From assembly GCA_016235765.1 (NCBI GenBank), contig JACRIZ010000127.1, positions 1 to 35,481 on the forward strand: a stretch of 35,481 bases of DNA, written 5' to 3'. A model generated the notes under the pieces. That model had not been told where the DNA came from. It saw only the letters and a list, made by a program, of their open reading frames with translations, and made no database searches. The DNA comes from Rhodocyclales bacterium (lineage in GTDB: Bacteria; Pseudomonadota; Gammaproteobacteria; Burkholderiales; Rhodocyclaceae). Shown piece after piece: positions 7,276-15,229 of this stretch. The position numbers and the translations under genes are program-made. The stretch's first letter is position 1. Every line of letters starts with the position of its first letter.

Positions 7276-7581
7276 ATGGTGAAGAATTGCGTGCGCCCGG
7301 TGCACCCGGGCGAGGTGTTGCGGGAGGACTATCTGCTGCCGCTGGGCATGAGCGCCAATGCGCTGGCCAAGCGCCTGCACGTGCCGGCTTCGCGCATCAA
7401 CGACATCGTGCTGGAACGGCGCAGCGTGACGGCCGACACCGCTCTGCGCCTGTCGCGCTGTTTCGGCGGCGACGCGCAGACCTGGCTGAACCTGCAATCC
7501 ATCTACGACCTGCGAACGGCGGAAATTTCCAGCGCCAAGGCCATCAGTGCCGAAGTGGAGCCGTTGCAGGAAGCGGCTTGA
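7276..7581 (+). CDS. second HigA-family (VapI-type) antitoxin, no toxin of its own
   Basis: This is a 101-residue XRE protein of the HigA/VapI addiction-module family, opening with VRPVHPGEVLREDYLLPLGMSANALAKRLHVPASRI and ending with the typical GGDAQTWLNLQSIYDLR. Such antitoxins normally follow a short HigB killer protein. Here the gene starts 5 bases after the stop of an unrelated HTH_37-type antitoxin. It is therefore an orphan antitoxin fused into another TA operon, either a third regulator or a leftover. A repeat copy starts 8 bases after its stop. Confidence 0.9.
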   Translation: MVKNCVRPVHPGEVLREDYLLPLGMSANALAKRLHVPASRINDIVLERRSVTADTALRLSRCFGGDAQTWLNLQSIYDLRTAEISSAKAISAEVEPLQEAA

Positions 7582-7588
7582 TCGCCTG

Positions 7589-7612
7589 GTGGCGTACCGC
7601 CACGACTGACTC
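7589..7612 (+). repeat. dispersed hairpin repeat, copy 3
   Basis: Perfect stem GTGGCG-TAC-CGCCAC at 7589-7603, followed by the tail GACTGACTC. It lies 8 bases after the stop of the second antitoxin and has no GTAG head. Confidence 0.85.
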
Positions 7613-7637
7613 CTAGCACTTGTCTAATTCCGTGTAT

Positions 7638-7661
7638 TAGCTATCATGGCCATATTGGCTA
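7638..7661 (+). promoter_or_regulatory. candidate operator of the Phd/PIN module
   Basis: An inverted repeat TAGC...GCTA encloses the 8-base palindrome ATGGCCAT (7646-7653), just upstream of the AGGAG ribosome site. This is a plausible autoregulation site for the antitoxin. Confidence 0.4.
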
Positions 7662-7676
7662 TTTCAGGAGTTTGCC

Positions 7677-7946
7677 ATGATTACCGTGACATCCGTTGAA
7701 GCCCAAAGCCGCTTCGGCGAGTTGATCGACCGCTCGCAGCGCGAACCGATCGAAGTGACGCGTCGCGGCCGAACCGTCGCCTACGTGGTTTCCGGCCACG
7801 ACATGCAGGAACTCGCCGATGTGAAGAAGCGCCGCGAGGAAGCCGCCCGCTGGTATTCGCAGTATCGGGCCAATGTCGTGGCACAACCCGCCGCGACGGA
7901 ACTGACCGACAGCGATATCGACCGACTGGTGCATGAGCTTCGCTAG
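7677..7946 (+). CDS. Phd/YefM-type antitoxin
   Basis: This encodes an 89-residue protein with the Phd/YefM N-terminal fold: ITVTSVEAQSRFGELIDRSQ, then PIEVTRRGRTVAYVVS. The charged C-terminal tail is presumably toxin-binding. AGGAG lies seven bases before the ATG. It overlaps the downstream PIN gene by 14 bases, the usual antitoxin-toxin order. It likely represses its own promoter. Confidence 0.92.
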   Translation: MITVTSVEAQSRFGELIDRSQREPIEVTRRGRTVAYVVSGHDMQELADVKKRREEAARWYSQYRANVVAQPAATELTDSDIDRLVHELR

Positions 7947-8349
7947 GCGCATCGTCATCGACACCGGCGTGCTGGTCAGCGCGGCGATACGCCCGGCCTC
8001 GATTCCTGCATTGGCGCTCGAAAAGGCGCTGCTCAACTTCGAGGTCTGCGCCAGCGCAGAGACGCTGGCCGAACTGGAAACGGTGCTGCTGCGCGACAAG
8101 TTCGATCGCTATGCGTTGCGCGAACTGCGGCAGGCCTTCGTCGCCGGATTCCGCGAACGCGCGTTGCTGATTCCCGTCTCCCTGGACGTTCGCGACTGCC
8201 CCGATCCTGCCGACAACAAGTTCCTGGCGCTGGCGGAAACGGCCGAGGCGGAACTGATCGTCGCCAGCGACCCGCACCTGACCAACATGCATCCCTGGCA
8301 CGACATCCCCATCATGCCGCCCGCAGCCTTCCTGGTGGGAATTCGCTAG
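7933..8349 (+). CDS. PIN-domain toxin (putative toxin component, PIN family)
   Basis: This is a 138-residue PIN-domain nuclease of the VapC-like family. The acidic metal-site residues are visible in VIDTGVLVSA, in AETLAELETVL, in CPDPADNKFLALA and in VASDPHL. Substrates are likely RNA by family analogy. Its start lies in the antitoxin gene. Its TAG stop (8347-8349) is the first codon-length unit of repeat copy 4. Confidence 0.92.
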   Translation: MSFARRIVIDTGVLVSAAIRPASIPALALEKALLNFEVCASAETLAELETVLLRDKFDRYALRELRQAFVAGFRERALLIPVSLDVRDCPDPADNKFLALAETAEAELIVASDPHLTNMHPWHDIPIMPPAAFLVGIR

Positions 8350-8376
8350 TGGTGGCGTACCGCCACGACTGACTTT
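8347..8376 (+). repeat. dispersed hairpin repeat, copy 4
   Basis: TAG, then stem GTGGCG-TAC-CGCCAC (8352-8366), then GACTGACTTT. The TAG is the stop codon of the PIN gene, and the gloA ribosome site begins just after the tail. Confidence 0.88.
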
Positions 8377-8388
8377 TTGAGGACCACC

Positions 8389-8775
8389 ATGCGCCTGCTC
8401 CACACCATGCTCCGAACCGGCGACCTCGACCGGTCCATCGCCTTCTACACCGACCTGCTCGGCATGAAACTCCTGCGCCGCAAGGACTACCCGGAGGGCA
8501 AGTTCACGCTCGCCTTCATCGGCTACGGCAACGAAGCCGACAACACGGTGATCGAACTCACCTACAACTGGGGCGTGAGCCAGTACGAACTCGGCACGGC
8601 CTACGGCCACATCGCCATCGAGGTCGACGACGTCTACGCGGCCTGTGCCGCCGCGAAGGCCAAGGGCGCGCGCATCGTCCGCGACGCGGGGCCGATGAAC
8701 GCGGGCACGACCGTCATCGCCTTCATCGCCGACCCGGACGGTTACTTCATCGAGCTGATCGGCCGCAAACAGTAG
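8389..8775 (+). CDS. gloA: lactoylglutathione lyase (glyoxalase I)
   Basis: Glyoxalase I converts the methylglyoxal-glutathione hemithioacetal to S-lactoylglutathione. The 128-residue length matches GloA. The four metal ligands are present: H5 (RLLHTML), E in [10 protein letters not shown] in YGHIAIEV and E in FIELIGR. TGAGGA precedes the ATG at 8389; an in-frame TTG at 8377 is less likely. Its TAG stop belongs to the GTAG head of repeat copy 5. The gene is normally a stand-alone housekeeping gene, and here it sits among TA modules. Confidence 0.95.
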   Translation: MRLLHTMLRTGDLDRSIAFYTDLLGMKLLRRKDYPEGKFTLAFIGYGNEADNTVIELTYNWGVSQYELGTAYGHIAIEVDDVYAACAAAKAKGARIVRDAGPMNAGTTVIAFIADPDGYFIELIGRKQ

Positions 8776-8801
8776 TGGCGTAGCGCCACGGCTGACTTTC
8801 C
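8772..8801 (+). repeat. dispersed hairpin repeat, copy 5 (best full copy)
   Basis: GTAG (8772-8775), stem TGGCG-TAG-CGCCA, then CGGCTGACTTTCC. The TAG in the head is the gloA stop codon. Confidence 0.9.
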
Positions 8802-8890
8802 ACCGCAGGGTCGACGCCCACGGAACCACTCCTCCCGGCTCGCGGTCTTCTTTGCATCCCGCTCTTCCAGTTCGAGAAAGGCGGCCGAAC

Positions 8891-9448
8891 GTGCGAACCC
8901 AGTACTACACGGCAACGAGCCTCGACGGCTTCATCGCCACCCTGGACGACTCGCTGGAATGGCTGTTTCCGCTCGGCGACATCAACGAGACGAGCTATCC
9001 CGGGTTCATCGGGCAGGTCGGCGCGCTGGCCATGGGGTCGTCCACCTACGAGTGGATGTTGCGGCATGTCGTCAAGCCCGGGTCCGGCTCGGGTTCGCCC
9101 TGGCCCTATTCGAAGCCGACCTGGGTCTTCACCACACGGAACCTCCCGGTCATACCCGGCGCCGACATCCGCTTTGCGGCCGGCGACGTTCGGCCGGTTC
9201 ATGCGCAAATGCGCGCAGCGGCGGCCGGCGGGAATATCTGGCTGGTCGGCGGCGGGGACCTGGTCGGGCAGTTTCACGACGCCGGGCTGCTGGACGAATT
9301 GATCGTTCAGGTCGGCTCGGTAACGCTCGGCTCGGGAAAGCAACTGCTGCCGCGGAGGATCGTTTCCCCGCCTCTCACGCTGGTATCGGTGCGCCAGGTC
9401 GGGCCGGGGTTCGCGGAATTGCGATACGAGGTCCCGCCACGCCGATAG
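8891..9448 (+). CDS. dihydrofolate reductase-like / RibD C-terminal domain protein
   Basis: This encodes a 185-residue protein of the RibD_C/DHFR-like superfamily, opening VRTQYYTATSLDGFIA and containing the nucleotide-binding block NIWLVGGGDLVGQFHDAGLLDELIV. GTG at 8891 is chosen because AAAGGCGG precedes it at good spacing. The members reduce pteridine- or pyrimidine-type substrates with NADPH, but this one's substrate is not known. It lies 90 bases after repeat copy 5. Confidence 0.9.
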   Translation: MRTQYYTATSLDGFIATLDDSLEWLFPLGDINETSYPGFIGQVGALAMGSSTYEWMLRHVVKPGSGSGSPWPYSKPTWVFTTRNLPVIPGADIRFAAGDVRPVHAQMRAAAAGGNIWLVGGGDLVGQFHDAGLLDELIVQVGSVTLGSGKQLLPRRIVSPPLTLVSVRQVGPGFAELRYEVPPRR

Positions 9449-9571
9449 TCGCGCCGGCTGCGGGAACATCCGCGCGGCAGCGGGCATCCAATCCTCCGTA
9501 GGCTCGTTTCCCTTTTGTCCATGCCCCGAATGCGGACACGGGCGAGTCCGCTGATGCAGGAGGGACACCGC

Positions 9572-10375
9572 GTGGCAACCGATGTAGCCATCACGCCGAC
9601 AGGTTCGATCTTTGCGCCGTTCGCGGTCCCATTGACGCCCCGCCTGACGTCGCTGCTGCCGGCGACGGTGGCGGCCCCGGCGCTGTCGGGCTTCTTCGGC
9701 GGCTCGACGACGGTCGAACTTTCCGGGCTCGGACAATTGCTGTCGGCCACCGACATCTTCCGGGGCACGCTGGCAAACCTGCGACCGGGTTCGACCGAAA
9801 GCGGCCTCGGCGACAACTTCGGCACCGACGTCGTCAGCCTCGCCGCCGAAGCGCAGAACTTCGTCGATGCGTTCAACACCGTGCAAAGCAATCTCGCCAG
9901 GCTGGCGCAACCATTCGGCGCGCTCTCCGCGCAACCGCTCGCGGCGCGGTTCTCCCAGACGCTGAACCAGTTGGTGGCGGCGCCGCTCGGCAGTGGCGAA
10001 TCGGCGTTGACGAGCCTGGAGCAGCTCGGCATCACCTTGCAGGCTTCCCCGACGACGATAGGCGGCACGCTGACCATCGACCTGGATACGCTGCGCTCGG
10101 CATTCGAAAGCAAGCCGACGGAGACCTTTGCCGCGCTGGACGAGGCAGTTCAATTGTTCGGCGATACTGCCGCCGGCTTCGTCAGCCAGGTTGCCGGCGA
10201 AACGGCAACCGTCGCCAGCCTCGCGCAGTTCGGCCTTGGGCAGACGACGTTCGGATCGCCGGGATTGATCAACCTGCTGGCGTTGGCGTCCTTCAATTCG
10301 GGTACCGCGACGACCGCCACGCAGCAACTGATGGCGCTGAACGAATTCATGCTGGTCTCGACGCTGCTCGGCTAA
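9572..10375 (+). CDS. hypothetical protein with FliD C-terminal-like segment
   Basis: This encodes a 267-residue Ala/Leu/Thr-rich protein. GTG at 9572 has AGGAGG eight bases before it; ATG at 9554 is the alternative. The middle to C-terminal part resembles the FliD C-terminal pattern ([13 protein letters not shown], then [19 protein letters not shown], then [13 protein letters not shown]). It is far shorter than a hook-capping FliD, and no flagellar genes are nearby. No signal peptide is obvious. Function is unknown. A degenerate repeat copy follows its TAA. Confidence 0.75.
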   Translation: MATDVAITPTGSIFAPFAVPLTPRLTSLLPATVAAPALSGFFGGSTTVELSGLGQLLSATDIFRGTLANLRPGSTESGLGDNFGTDVVSLAAEAQNFVDAFNTVQSNLARLAQPFGALSAQPLAARFSQTLNQLVAAPLGSGESALTSLEQLGITLQASPTTIGGTLTIDLDTLRSAFESKPTETFAALDEAVQLFGDTAAGFVSQVAGETATVASLAQFGLGQTTFGSPGLINLLALASFNSGTATTATQQLMALNEFMLVSTLLG

Positions 10376-10377
10376 CC

Positions 10378-10395
10378 GGTCGTGGCTGACCTTGG
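10378..10395 (+). repeat. dispersed hairpin repeat, copy 6 (degenerate)
   Basis: GGTCGTGGCTGACCTTGG: the tail is preserved with one change (GGCTGACCTT), the left stem arm is lost. It lies two bases after the TAA of the FliD-C-like gene. Confidence 0.45.
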
Positions 10396-10436
10396 GCCCA
10401 GACGATCGTGCATCGACGCGACGTTACAATCGCCCC

Positions 10437-10889
10437 ATGCAAATCTGGGTCGATGCCGATGCCTGCCCGAAGCCGATCAAGGAAATTCTGTTCCGGGCGG
10501 CGACACGCACCGGCATTGCCGTGACGCTGATCGCCAACCAGATGCTTGCCGTGCCGCGTTCGCCGCACATCCGTGCGCTGCAGGTGCCGAAGGGTTTCGA
10601 CGTGGCGGACAATGAGATCGCGCGGCGCGTCGCGGCCGGCGACCTGGTGATCACCTCCGACATTCCGTTGGCTGCCGACGTGATCGCCAAGGGCGGCCGG
10701 GTGCTGACACCGCGCGGCGAGCCTTATGACAAAGGCAGCATCGCCGCGGCGCTGACCATGCGCAACTTCATGGACACGCTGCGTTCGACGGGCGTGGAGA
10801 CCGGCGGGCCAGCCTCGTTCTCGGCCAGCGACCAGCACGCCTTCGCGCGGCAACTGGACCGCGAACTGCTGGGCAAGAAAGCGTCGTAG
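10437..10889 (+). CDS. YaiI/YqxD family protein (DUF188)
   Basis: This 150-residue protein is of the YaiI/YqxD family with a PIN-like acidic fold: [22 protein letters not shown] at the N terminus, then [16 protein letters not shown] and the conserved [12 protein letters not shown], then MRNFMDTLR. It is often a single conserved housekeeping gene of unknown function. ATG at 10437 gives the standard family start; an in-frame TTG at 10392 is too far upstream. The TAG stop is in the GTAG head of repeat copy 7. Confidence 0.94.
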   Translation: MQIWVDADACPKPIKEILFRAATRTGIAVTLIANQMLAVPRSPHIRALQVPKGFDVADNEIARRVAAGDLVITSDIPLAADVIAKGGRVLTPRGEPYDKGSIAAALTMRNFMDTLRSTGVETGGPASFSASDQHAFARQLDRELLGKKAS

Positions 10890-10914
10890 TGGCGCATCGC
10901 CACGGCTGACTTTC
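10886..10914 (+). repeat. dispersed hairpin repeat, copy 7
   Basis: GTAG (10886-10889), stem TGGCG-CAT-CGCCA, then CGGCTGACTTTC. The TAG is the stop codon of the YaiI gene. The loop differs from copy 5 while stem and tail are identical. Confidence 0.9.
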
Positions 10915-11108
10915 TTTCGCGCCTGCGCACATTCGTGATGCATCGCGACGCTCCGCGCACCATTCCAGATCAGCAGCGCGAATACACCTGACCCCGGTAG
11001 TGAAAAGAACTCGCTGATCCGGTTGAAAAATGATTGTCCGCGTAATGCGGCCTGCATCTTGCTCGCCCATAGTGACCGGATCGGCAACCAGACTGATGGA
11101 GCGACCAG

Positions 11109-11378
11109 ATGATCTCTCTGGACGAATGCATCGGCATGAGCGGGCTGCAGGAGGATGAAATCGCCGTCGTCGCCGAGCATGAGCATGTGCCGCTGATGAT
11201 CGCTGCGGAGTTGGCGCAAACGCTGCTCGAGACGCCCAAGGGGCTCTATCGCCTGCACGGGATGTTTCTGGATCGCCTGGCGGTACTGGCCGCCGGCCGG
11301 GACAGGACGAAGGAACGGCAACTCGCCACTCTGTACGCGCAGTTCCTGGTCAGGTATCCGGTGCCGCGCATCCTCTGA
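11109..11378 (+). CDS. short conserved hypothetical protein
   Basis: This is an 89-residue acidic helical protein, MISLDECIGMSGLQEDEIAVVAEHEH at the N terminus (here written in two parts: MISLDECIGMSG then LQEDEIAVVAEHEH), ending KERQLATLYAQFLVRYPVPRIL. I recall similar short proteins in other betaproteobacteria, but no function is known to me. The ATG has GGAG ten bases upstream. It ends at the terminator of the convergent glpQ gene. The 219 bases before it hold repeat copy 7 and otherwise nothing I can recognise. Confidence 0.7.
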   Translation: MISLDECIGMSGLQEDEIAVVAEHEHVPLMIAAELAQTLLETPKGLYRLHGMFLDRLAVLAAGRDRTKERQLATLYAQFLVRYPVPRIL

Positions 11379-11410
11379 AAAAACGGGGGAAGGCCCTCGA
11401 GCCCTCCCCC
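11378..11410 (-). terminator. rho-independent terminator of glpQ
   Basis: On the minus strand, a stem built from GGGGGAGGG and CCTTCCCCC is followed by a run of six T (plus-strand A run at 11378-11383). It lies 20 bases after the glpQ stop and also marks the end of the convergent 11109-11378 gene. Confidence 0.88.
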
Positions 11411-11430
11411 GCCACCCTCCTCCAGGGTTC

Positions 11431-12669
11431 TTACTCCATCGCCTCGCAGGCGTGCTTCTCGCCGCGGCGCAGGCCGGCGCCGGTGAAGCACTTGTTGTAG
11501 CCGTCCTGCTCCAGCCTGTAGAGCACGCGGGCGGCCACGGCGGTGTCGGCGAAGTCGGAGAAGACGCCGTCGATGCCCAGGCGGTAGAACTGCAGGTACT
11601 CGTTCACCGGATTGCCGGCATAGTCGCTCGCCAGGCGGCGCTGCTCGTTGCGGAAGGTCCAAGTGTGCACCTTGAGGCCGCGGGCATGGGCGCGCTCGAT
11701 CAGGTCGGTCGGCTCGGCGAGGGCGCGGGCGGATTCGCCGGGGCCGGTGGCACCGGAGGCGACCGTGCTGACGATGTAGCGCTTCCAGGGGCCGATGCCA
11801 TATGCGTAGGTAGCGATGTCGTCGAGGCCCTCGTCGGTGGCGAACCAGCCGAAGGTACGGGCGAGCAGTTCCGGCTTGCCGGATGCCGTCCAGTCGTAGG
11901 GGCGGTCGAACGGGGCGTTGTAGGCCAGGGAGCCGTCGGCATTGACGTCGTCAGCGTCGACCAACTGGATCAGGCGCACAGAGGTCTTCTTGCTCAGGGC
12001 CTTGAGGTTGGCCTGTTCGAAGCTCTGGATGAACACCGGGGCATTGCGGCGGTTCCAGCCGGCGCGGCCGAGGGCGGCAAGCAGCTTGTCCTCCAGCGGC
12101 AGGCCCAGCGCCTGGTGGTAGGTCGGGTGCTTGGTCTCCGGATAGATGCCGATGGTACGGCCTGTTTCGGCCGACTTGCGCTTGGCGAGCGCGATGACTT
12201 CCTCGAAGGTCGGAATCTGGAACTTGCCGTCGAACTGGGTCGGACGATCGGCCGGGATCGGCTGTTTGGCGCGCAGGGTCTTGATTTCGGCCAGCGTGAA
12301 GTCGGAAGCGAAGAAGCCGGTTTCGCCAGCGCCATCCACCAGCATGACGCGCTTGCGGGCGGCGAATTCGGGATGGTCGGCAACGTCGGTGGTGGCGATG
12401 ATGTTCGGCTCGTGGCGGGCGATCAGCACGCCGTCCTTGGTGGACACGAGATCCGGCTCGATGTAGTCGGCGCCGAGCTCGATGGCCAGAGCGTAGCCCT
12501 CCAGCGTGTGATCGGGCAGATAGCCCGCGGTACCGCGATGGCCGATGACCAGGGGGGACTTTTCTTCGCTGGCGTGGTGCTCGTCGTGGGCCGCCGCCGG
12601 CAGGGCCGCGGTGAAGCTCATCGCGCCGGCCAACAGCAGGCTGGCGAGGGAAGACGCGTGTACGCGCAT
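11431..12669 (-). CDS. glpQ: periplasmic glycerophosphodiester phosphodiesterase
   Basis: GlpQ splits glycerophosphodiesters to glycerol-3-phosphate and an alcohol in the periplasm. The 412-residue protein has a signal peptide ([19 protein letters not shown], cleavage near AAAH). The GDPD core follows with the catalytic HRG ([19 protein letters not shown]), the metal-binding EPD ([12 protein letters not shown]) and the second histidine RHEPNI. Later blocks are [10 protein letters not shown] and [13 protein letters not shown] at 12669 has TGGAG seven bases upstream. It ends in its own terminator. Confidence 0.95.
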   Translation of the reverse strand: MRVHASSLASLLLAGAMSFTAALPAAAHDEHHASEEKSPLVIGHRGTAGYLPDHTLEGYALAIELGADYIEPDLVSTKDGVLIARHEPNIIATTDVADHPEFAARKRVMLVDGAGETGFFASDFTLAEIKTLRAKQPIPADRPTQFDGKFQIPTFEEVIALAKRKSAETGRTIGIYPETKHPTYHQALGLPLEDKLLAALGRAGWNRRNAPVFIQSFEQANLKALSKKTSVRLIQLVDADDVNADGSLAYNAPFDRPYDWTASGKPELLARTFGWFATDEGLDDIATYAYGIGPWKRYIVSTVASGATGPGESARALAEPTDLIERAHARGLKVHTWTFRNEQRRLASDYAGNPVNEYLQFYRLGIDGVFSDFADTAVAARVLYRLEQDGYNKCFTGAGLRRGEKHACEAME

Positions 12670-12751
12670 GAAATGCTCCAGGGGGTTGGTTGGAGCATCG
12701 ATGCTAGTGGAGCGATGTGAATCGAATATGACCGCGAGATGGCCCGTCCGC

Positions 12752-12780
12752 GACAGGCGGGCCGCCACGGCTGACTTTCC
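12752..12780 (+). repeat. dispersed hairpin repeat, copy 8 (intergenic)
   Basis: GGCG-GGC-CGCCA stem (about 12757-12768), then CGGCTGACTTTCC. This copy lies between two minus-strand genes, so it does not end a plus-strand gene. A wider stem GGCCCG/CGGGCC (12741-12763) overlaps it. Confidence 0.75.
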
Positions 12781-12798
12781 CTCCCCCCGATGGTTCGC

Positions 12799-13479
12799 CT
12801 ACTTGACGGCGAAGCAGTAGAACAAGCCCTCGCCGCCGGTCGGGCGAATCTTGTCCGGACTGCAGCCCAGCGTCGGATGGGCGGCGTTCCACGAGGTCGC
12901 CCACGAGGCAGCGGTCGGGCCGACGCGATCATGGTGGCCGGTCATGGCCGAGCCGCCTTCGGTGCCGTTGGTCCAGTTGCTGCACGTCATGTCGGGGAAT
13001 GGCGCACCCGGGAAGGCCGTCCCGTCGGCCCGCGAGCCGGTCAGGATGTCGTGCATGTTGGGCTTTTCGGTGCGGCCGTTGACCAGTTGCCCCTTCTCGT
13101 TCAACGCCGTCTCCTTGTTGAGCTTGCTGCTCGCCGAGTGCAAGTCCTCGACCGAGCAGGCGATCCGGACGCCCTTGACGTTGTGCCACGGCCCGGCGCC
13201 GATCCGGTCGCGGGCATTGACGAAATTGGGATCGGCCAGCTTGGGCGCCTGCGTACTCAGGTAGGCGTGCCAAGTGCGATTGCCGGCACCGACCGCCTGG
13301 GCCAGCGACTGGCAGTGCCGGTCCGCGCCCTCCAGTCCGCCCAGGTCGCCGCCCTTGCCGGGCCCGACGCTGGTGACGAAGAAAGTCATGTTCTGCGGGC
13401 CTGGCGCCATGCCCGCACAGCCGGCAAGGGCCAGCGCGCCGACGACCGCCAGAGACATCCGTACATTGTTGGTTTGCAT
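12799..13479 (-). CDS. lectin-like lipoprotein
   Basis: This encodes a 226-residue lipoprotein: signal peptide with lipobox LAGC (C near residue 21), then a secreted domain with conserved Trp, Gly and Cys residues (TWHAYLSTQ, ARDRIGAGPWHN, PNMHDILTGSRADG, MTCSNWTNG, GLFYCFAVK). Proteins of this kind are often annotated as lectins because of a C-type-lectin/endostatin-like fold; the ligand is not known. GAGGAG precedes the ATG at 13479. It is divergent from the TetR gene. Confidence 0.85.
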   Translation of the reverse strand: MQTNNVRMSLAVVGALALAGCAGMAPGPQNMTFFVTSVGPGKGGDLGGLEGADRHCQSLAQAVGAGNRTWHAYLSTQAPKLADPNFVNARDRIGAGPWHNVKGVRIACSVEDLHSASSKLNKETALNEKGQLVNGRTEKPNMHDILTGSRADGTAFPGAPFPDMTCSNWTNGTEGGSAMTGHHDRVGPTAASWATSWNAAHPTLGCSPDKIRPTGGEGLFYCFAVK

Positions 13480-13625
13480 CCCGGTCTCCTCTGGTTGGTT
13501 GGCCTGCCACCTGAGATGAACGCTACGGTTCAGGTTCCACCATAGCCGCATATCCGTAGGACAACAACATCAACCCAAGTGGGGCCAAGCGGCAACGGTG
13601 CACCATTTCCCCAGGGCCATCGTGG

Positions 13626-13654
13626 TTGACAAAGCGCACGATCGTTCGTATCGT
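13626..13654 (+). promoter_or_regulatory. sigma-70 promoter of tetR with direct repeats
   Basis: TTGACA (13626-13631), 17 bases, TATCGT (13649-13654). The start codon ATG is at 13661, seven bases after the -10, so the message may be leaderless. Direct repeats ATCGTTCGT and ATCGTTACG overlap the -10 and could be the repressor site. Confidence 0.6.
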
Positions 13655-13660
13655 TACGAC

Positions 13661-14254
13661 ATGAGCAAAGGTGAAGAGACACGCGCTGCGATTCTCGATG
13701 CCGCGCTGGCGCAAGCCAGCACGGCCGGTTTCGAATCCCTGACCATCGGCACGCTGGCCGAGCGGACGGGGCTCTCGAAGAGCGGCCTGTTCGCCCATTT
13801 CGGTTCGCGCGAGGAACTGCAGGTGGCCGCCGTCGAGGCGGCCGCCGCCCGCTTCACCGAGACCGTATTCCTGCCGGCATTGAAGGCGCGCCGCGGCCTG
13901 CCGCGGATACGCGCGCTGTTCGAGGGCTGGCTGGACTGGACCGAGCGCAACGGCCTGGCCGGCTGCCCGATGCAGGCTGCGGCGGTGGAATTCGACGACC
14001 GGCCGGGACAGGTGCGCGATGCCGTGCTCGCCCACTACAAGCGCCTCGAACAGGAACTGGGCCGCGCCGTCGAACTGGCCATCGGGCAGGGCCACCTGCG
14101 CGCCGATCTCGACGTCGAGCAGTTTGTGTTCGACATGCTTGGCGTGATCTTCGCCTACTACCACAGCGCCCGCCTGTTCCGGCGCGAAGAAGCCGTGGCG
14201 CGGGCCCGCAAGGCCTTCGAGCGCCTCATCGCGGCGGCCGCCCCCGCCGCCTGA
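13661..14254 (+). CDS. TetR-family transcriptional regulator
   Basis: This is a 197-residue TetR repressor. The helix-turn-helix is at about 10-55 (AILDAALAQASTAGFESLTIGTLAERTGLSKSGLFAHFGSREEL in outline: TIGTLAERTGLSKSGLFAHF). The C-terminal domain resembles the YcdC/TetR_C group with GCPMQAAAVEFDDRPG. ATG at 13661 is chosen over an in-frame ATG at 13598 that would place the promoter inside the gene. It is followed 18 bases later by the alpha/beta-hydrolase gene, its likely target along with itself. Confidence 0.93.
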   Translation: MSKGEETRAAILDAALAQASTAGFESLTIGTLAERTGLSKSGLFAHFGSREELQVAAVEAAAARFTETVFLPALKARRGLPRIRALFEGWLDWTERNGLAGCPMQAAAVEFDDRPGQVRDAVLAHYKRLEQELGRAVELAIGQGHLRADLDVEQFVFDMLGVIFAYYHSARLFRREEAVARARKAFERLIAAAAPAA

Positions 14255-14272
14255 CCCCCACAGGAGATGACC

Positions 14273-15193
14273 ATGAACACACCCATTACCGCGACCATGA
14301 ATCGCACGACCGTTCGCTTATCGGCGCTACCCGTGATTCGTGCCTGGTTCGGCATCGCTTCGCGTGTGCTGCCCGGCATGGCGCGCCGCCAGGCGGAACA
14401 CTGGTTCACCCGGCCGCCGCGCTATGCCGGTCGCCGCACGCATCCGGTGGCCGCGCGGCGCGAAACCGTGGTGGTCGACAATCGGCGCATCGCGGTCTGG
14501 CAGGCGGGGCCGGTGACGGCCCCGGCCGTCTTGCTCAGCCACGGCTGGGGCGGCAGCGGTGTGCAGATGGGCAGTTTCGTCGCGCCGCTGCTGGCGCGTG
14601 GCTATCGGGCGGTGTGGTTCGACCAGCCAGGTCACGGCGAAAGCGGCGACGGCCCGGTCGGCCTGCCGGATTTCGTGCGGGCGACGGAAGCGCTCGCCGA
14701 AACGCATGGGCCGTTTGCGGCGGCTGTTGGCCATTCGCTCGGCGCAGCGGCACTCGCGCTGGCGCTGCGCCGGGGAGTGGCACTGGGCCGGGTCGCCTTC
14801 ATTGCCGCGCCGGCATCGATGATCGAGCAAGCGCACAACTTCGCCCGCCTGCTCGGCATTACGCCCCGGATACGCGAAGCGATGCGGCGCCGCCTCGAGC
14901 ACCGCTACGGCGTGCGCTTCGCGGACATCGATCGCATCGAGGAGTTGGCGAAGCTGAGCGCGCCCGCGCTGTTCGTGCACGACGGCGGCGACACCGAAGT
15001 GCCCTTCGAACATGCACTGCGCCTGTCCGGGCGCCTGCCCGGCGCACAACTGCTCAAGACCCACGGACTCGGCCATTACCGCATCCTGCGCGACGCGGAC
15101 GTGGTACGGACGGCCGTGGGCTTCGTGTGCGGCGACAACGCTGCCCTGCCCGCCGAATTGCCGGTCCTGCCGCAGCCGGCGCCGATCTACTGA
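14273..15193 (+). CDS. alpha/beta-hydrolase
   Basis: This encodes a 306-residue alpha/beta-hydrolase. The oxyanion-hole block is LSHGWGGSG, the nucleophile elbow VGHSLGAAA, the acid probably D in HDGGDTEVP and the histidine in THGLGHYRIL, so the catalytic triad is complete. AGGAG overlaps the first ATG (14267) and is six bases before the second (14273), so the second is chosen. The substrate is unknown; it is likely controlled by the upstream TetR regulator. Confidence 0.92.
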   Translation: MNTPITATMNRTTVRLSALPVIRAWFGIASRVLPGMARRQAEHWFTRPPRYAGRRTHPVAARRETVVVDNRRIAVWQAGPVTAPAVLLSHGWGGSGVQMGSFVAPLLARGYRAVWFDQPGHGESGDGPVGLPDFVRATEALAETHGPFAAAVGHSLGAAALALALRRGVALGRVAFIAAPASMIEQAHNFARLLGITPRIREAMRRRLEHRYGVRFADIDRIEELAKLSAPALFVHDGGDTEVPFEHALRLSGRLPGAQLLKTHGLGHYRILRDADVVRTAVGFVCGDNAALPAELPVLPQPAPIY

Positions 15194-15229
15194 GCCCGCG
15201 ACGTCATCCGGCCAAGCGCCGCCCGGCGT

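Noticed and set aside
8747-10327. Long open frame antisense to the DHFR-like and FliD-C-like genes
   Set aside because: Composition is dominated by Arg and Gly, and it conflicts with coding genes that have ribosome sites and family motifs.
4779-10914. Integron with attC sites
   Set aside because: No GTTRRRY/RYYYAAC core pairs of attC length and no integrase were seen; the repeats are too short. Kept only as an analogy.
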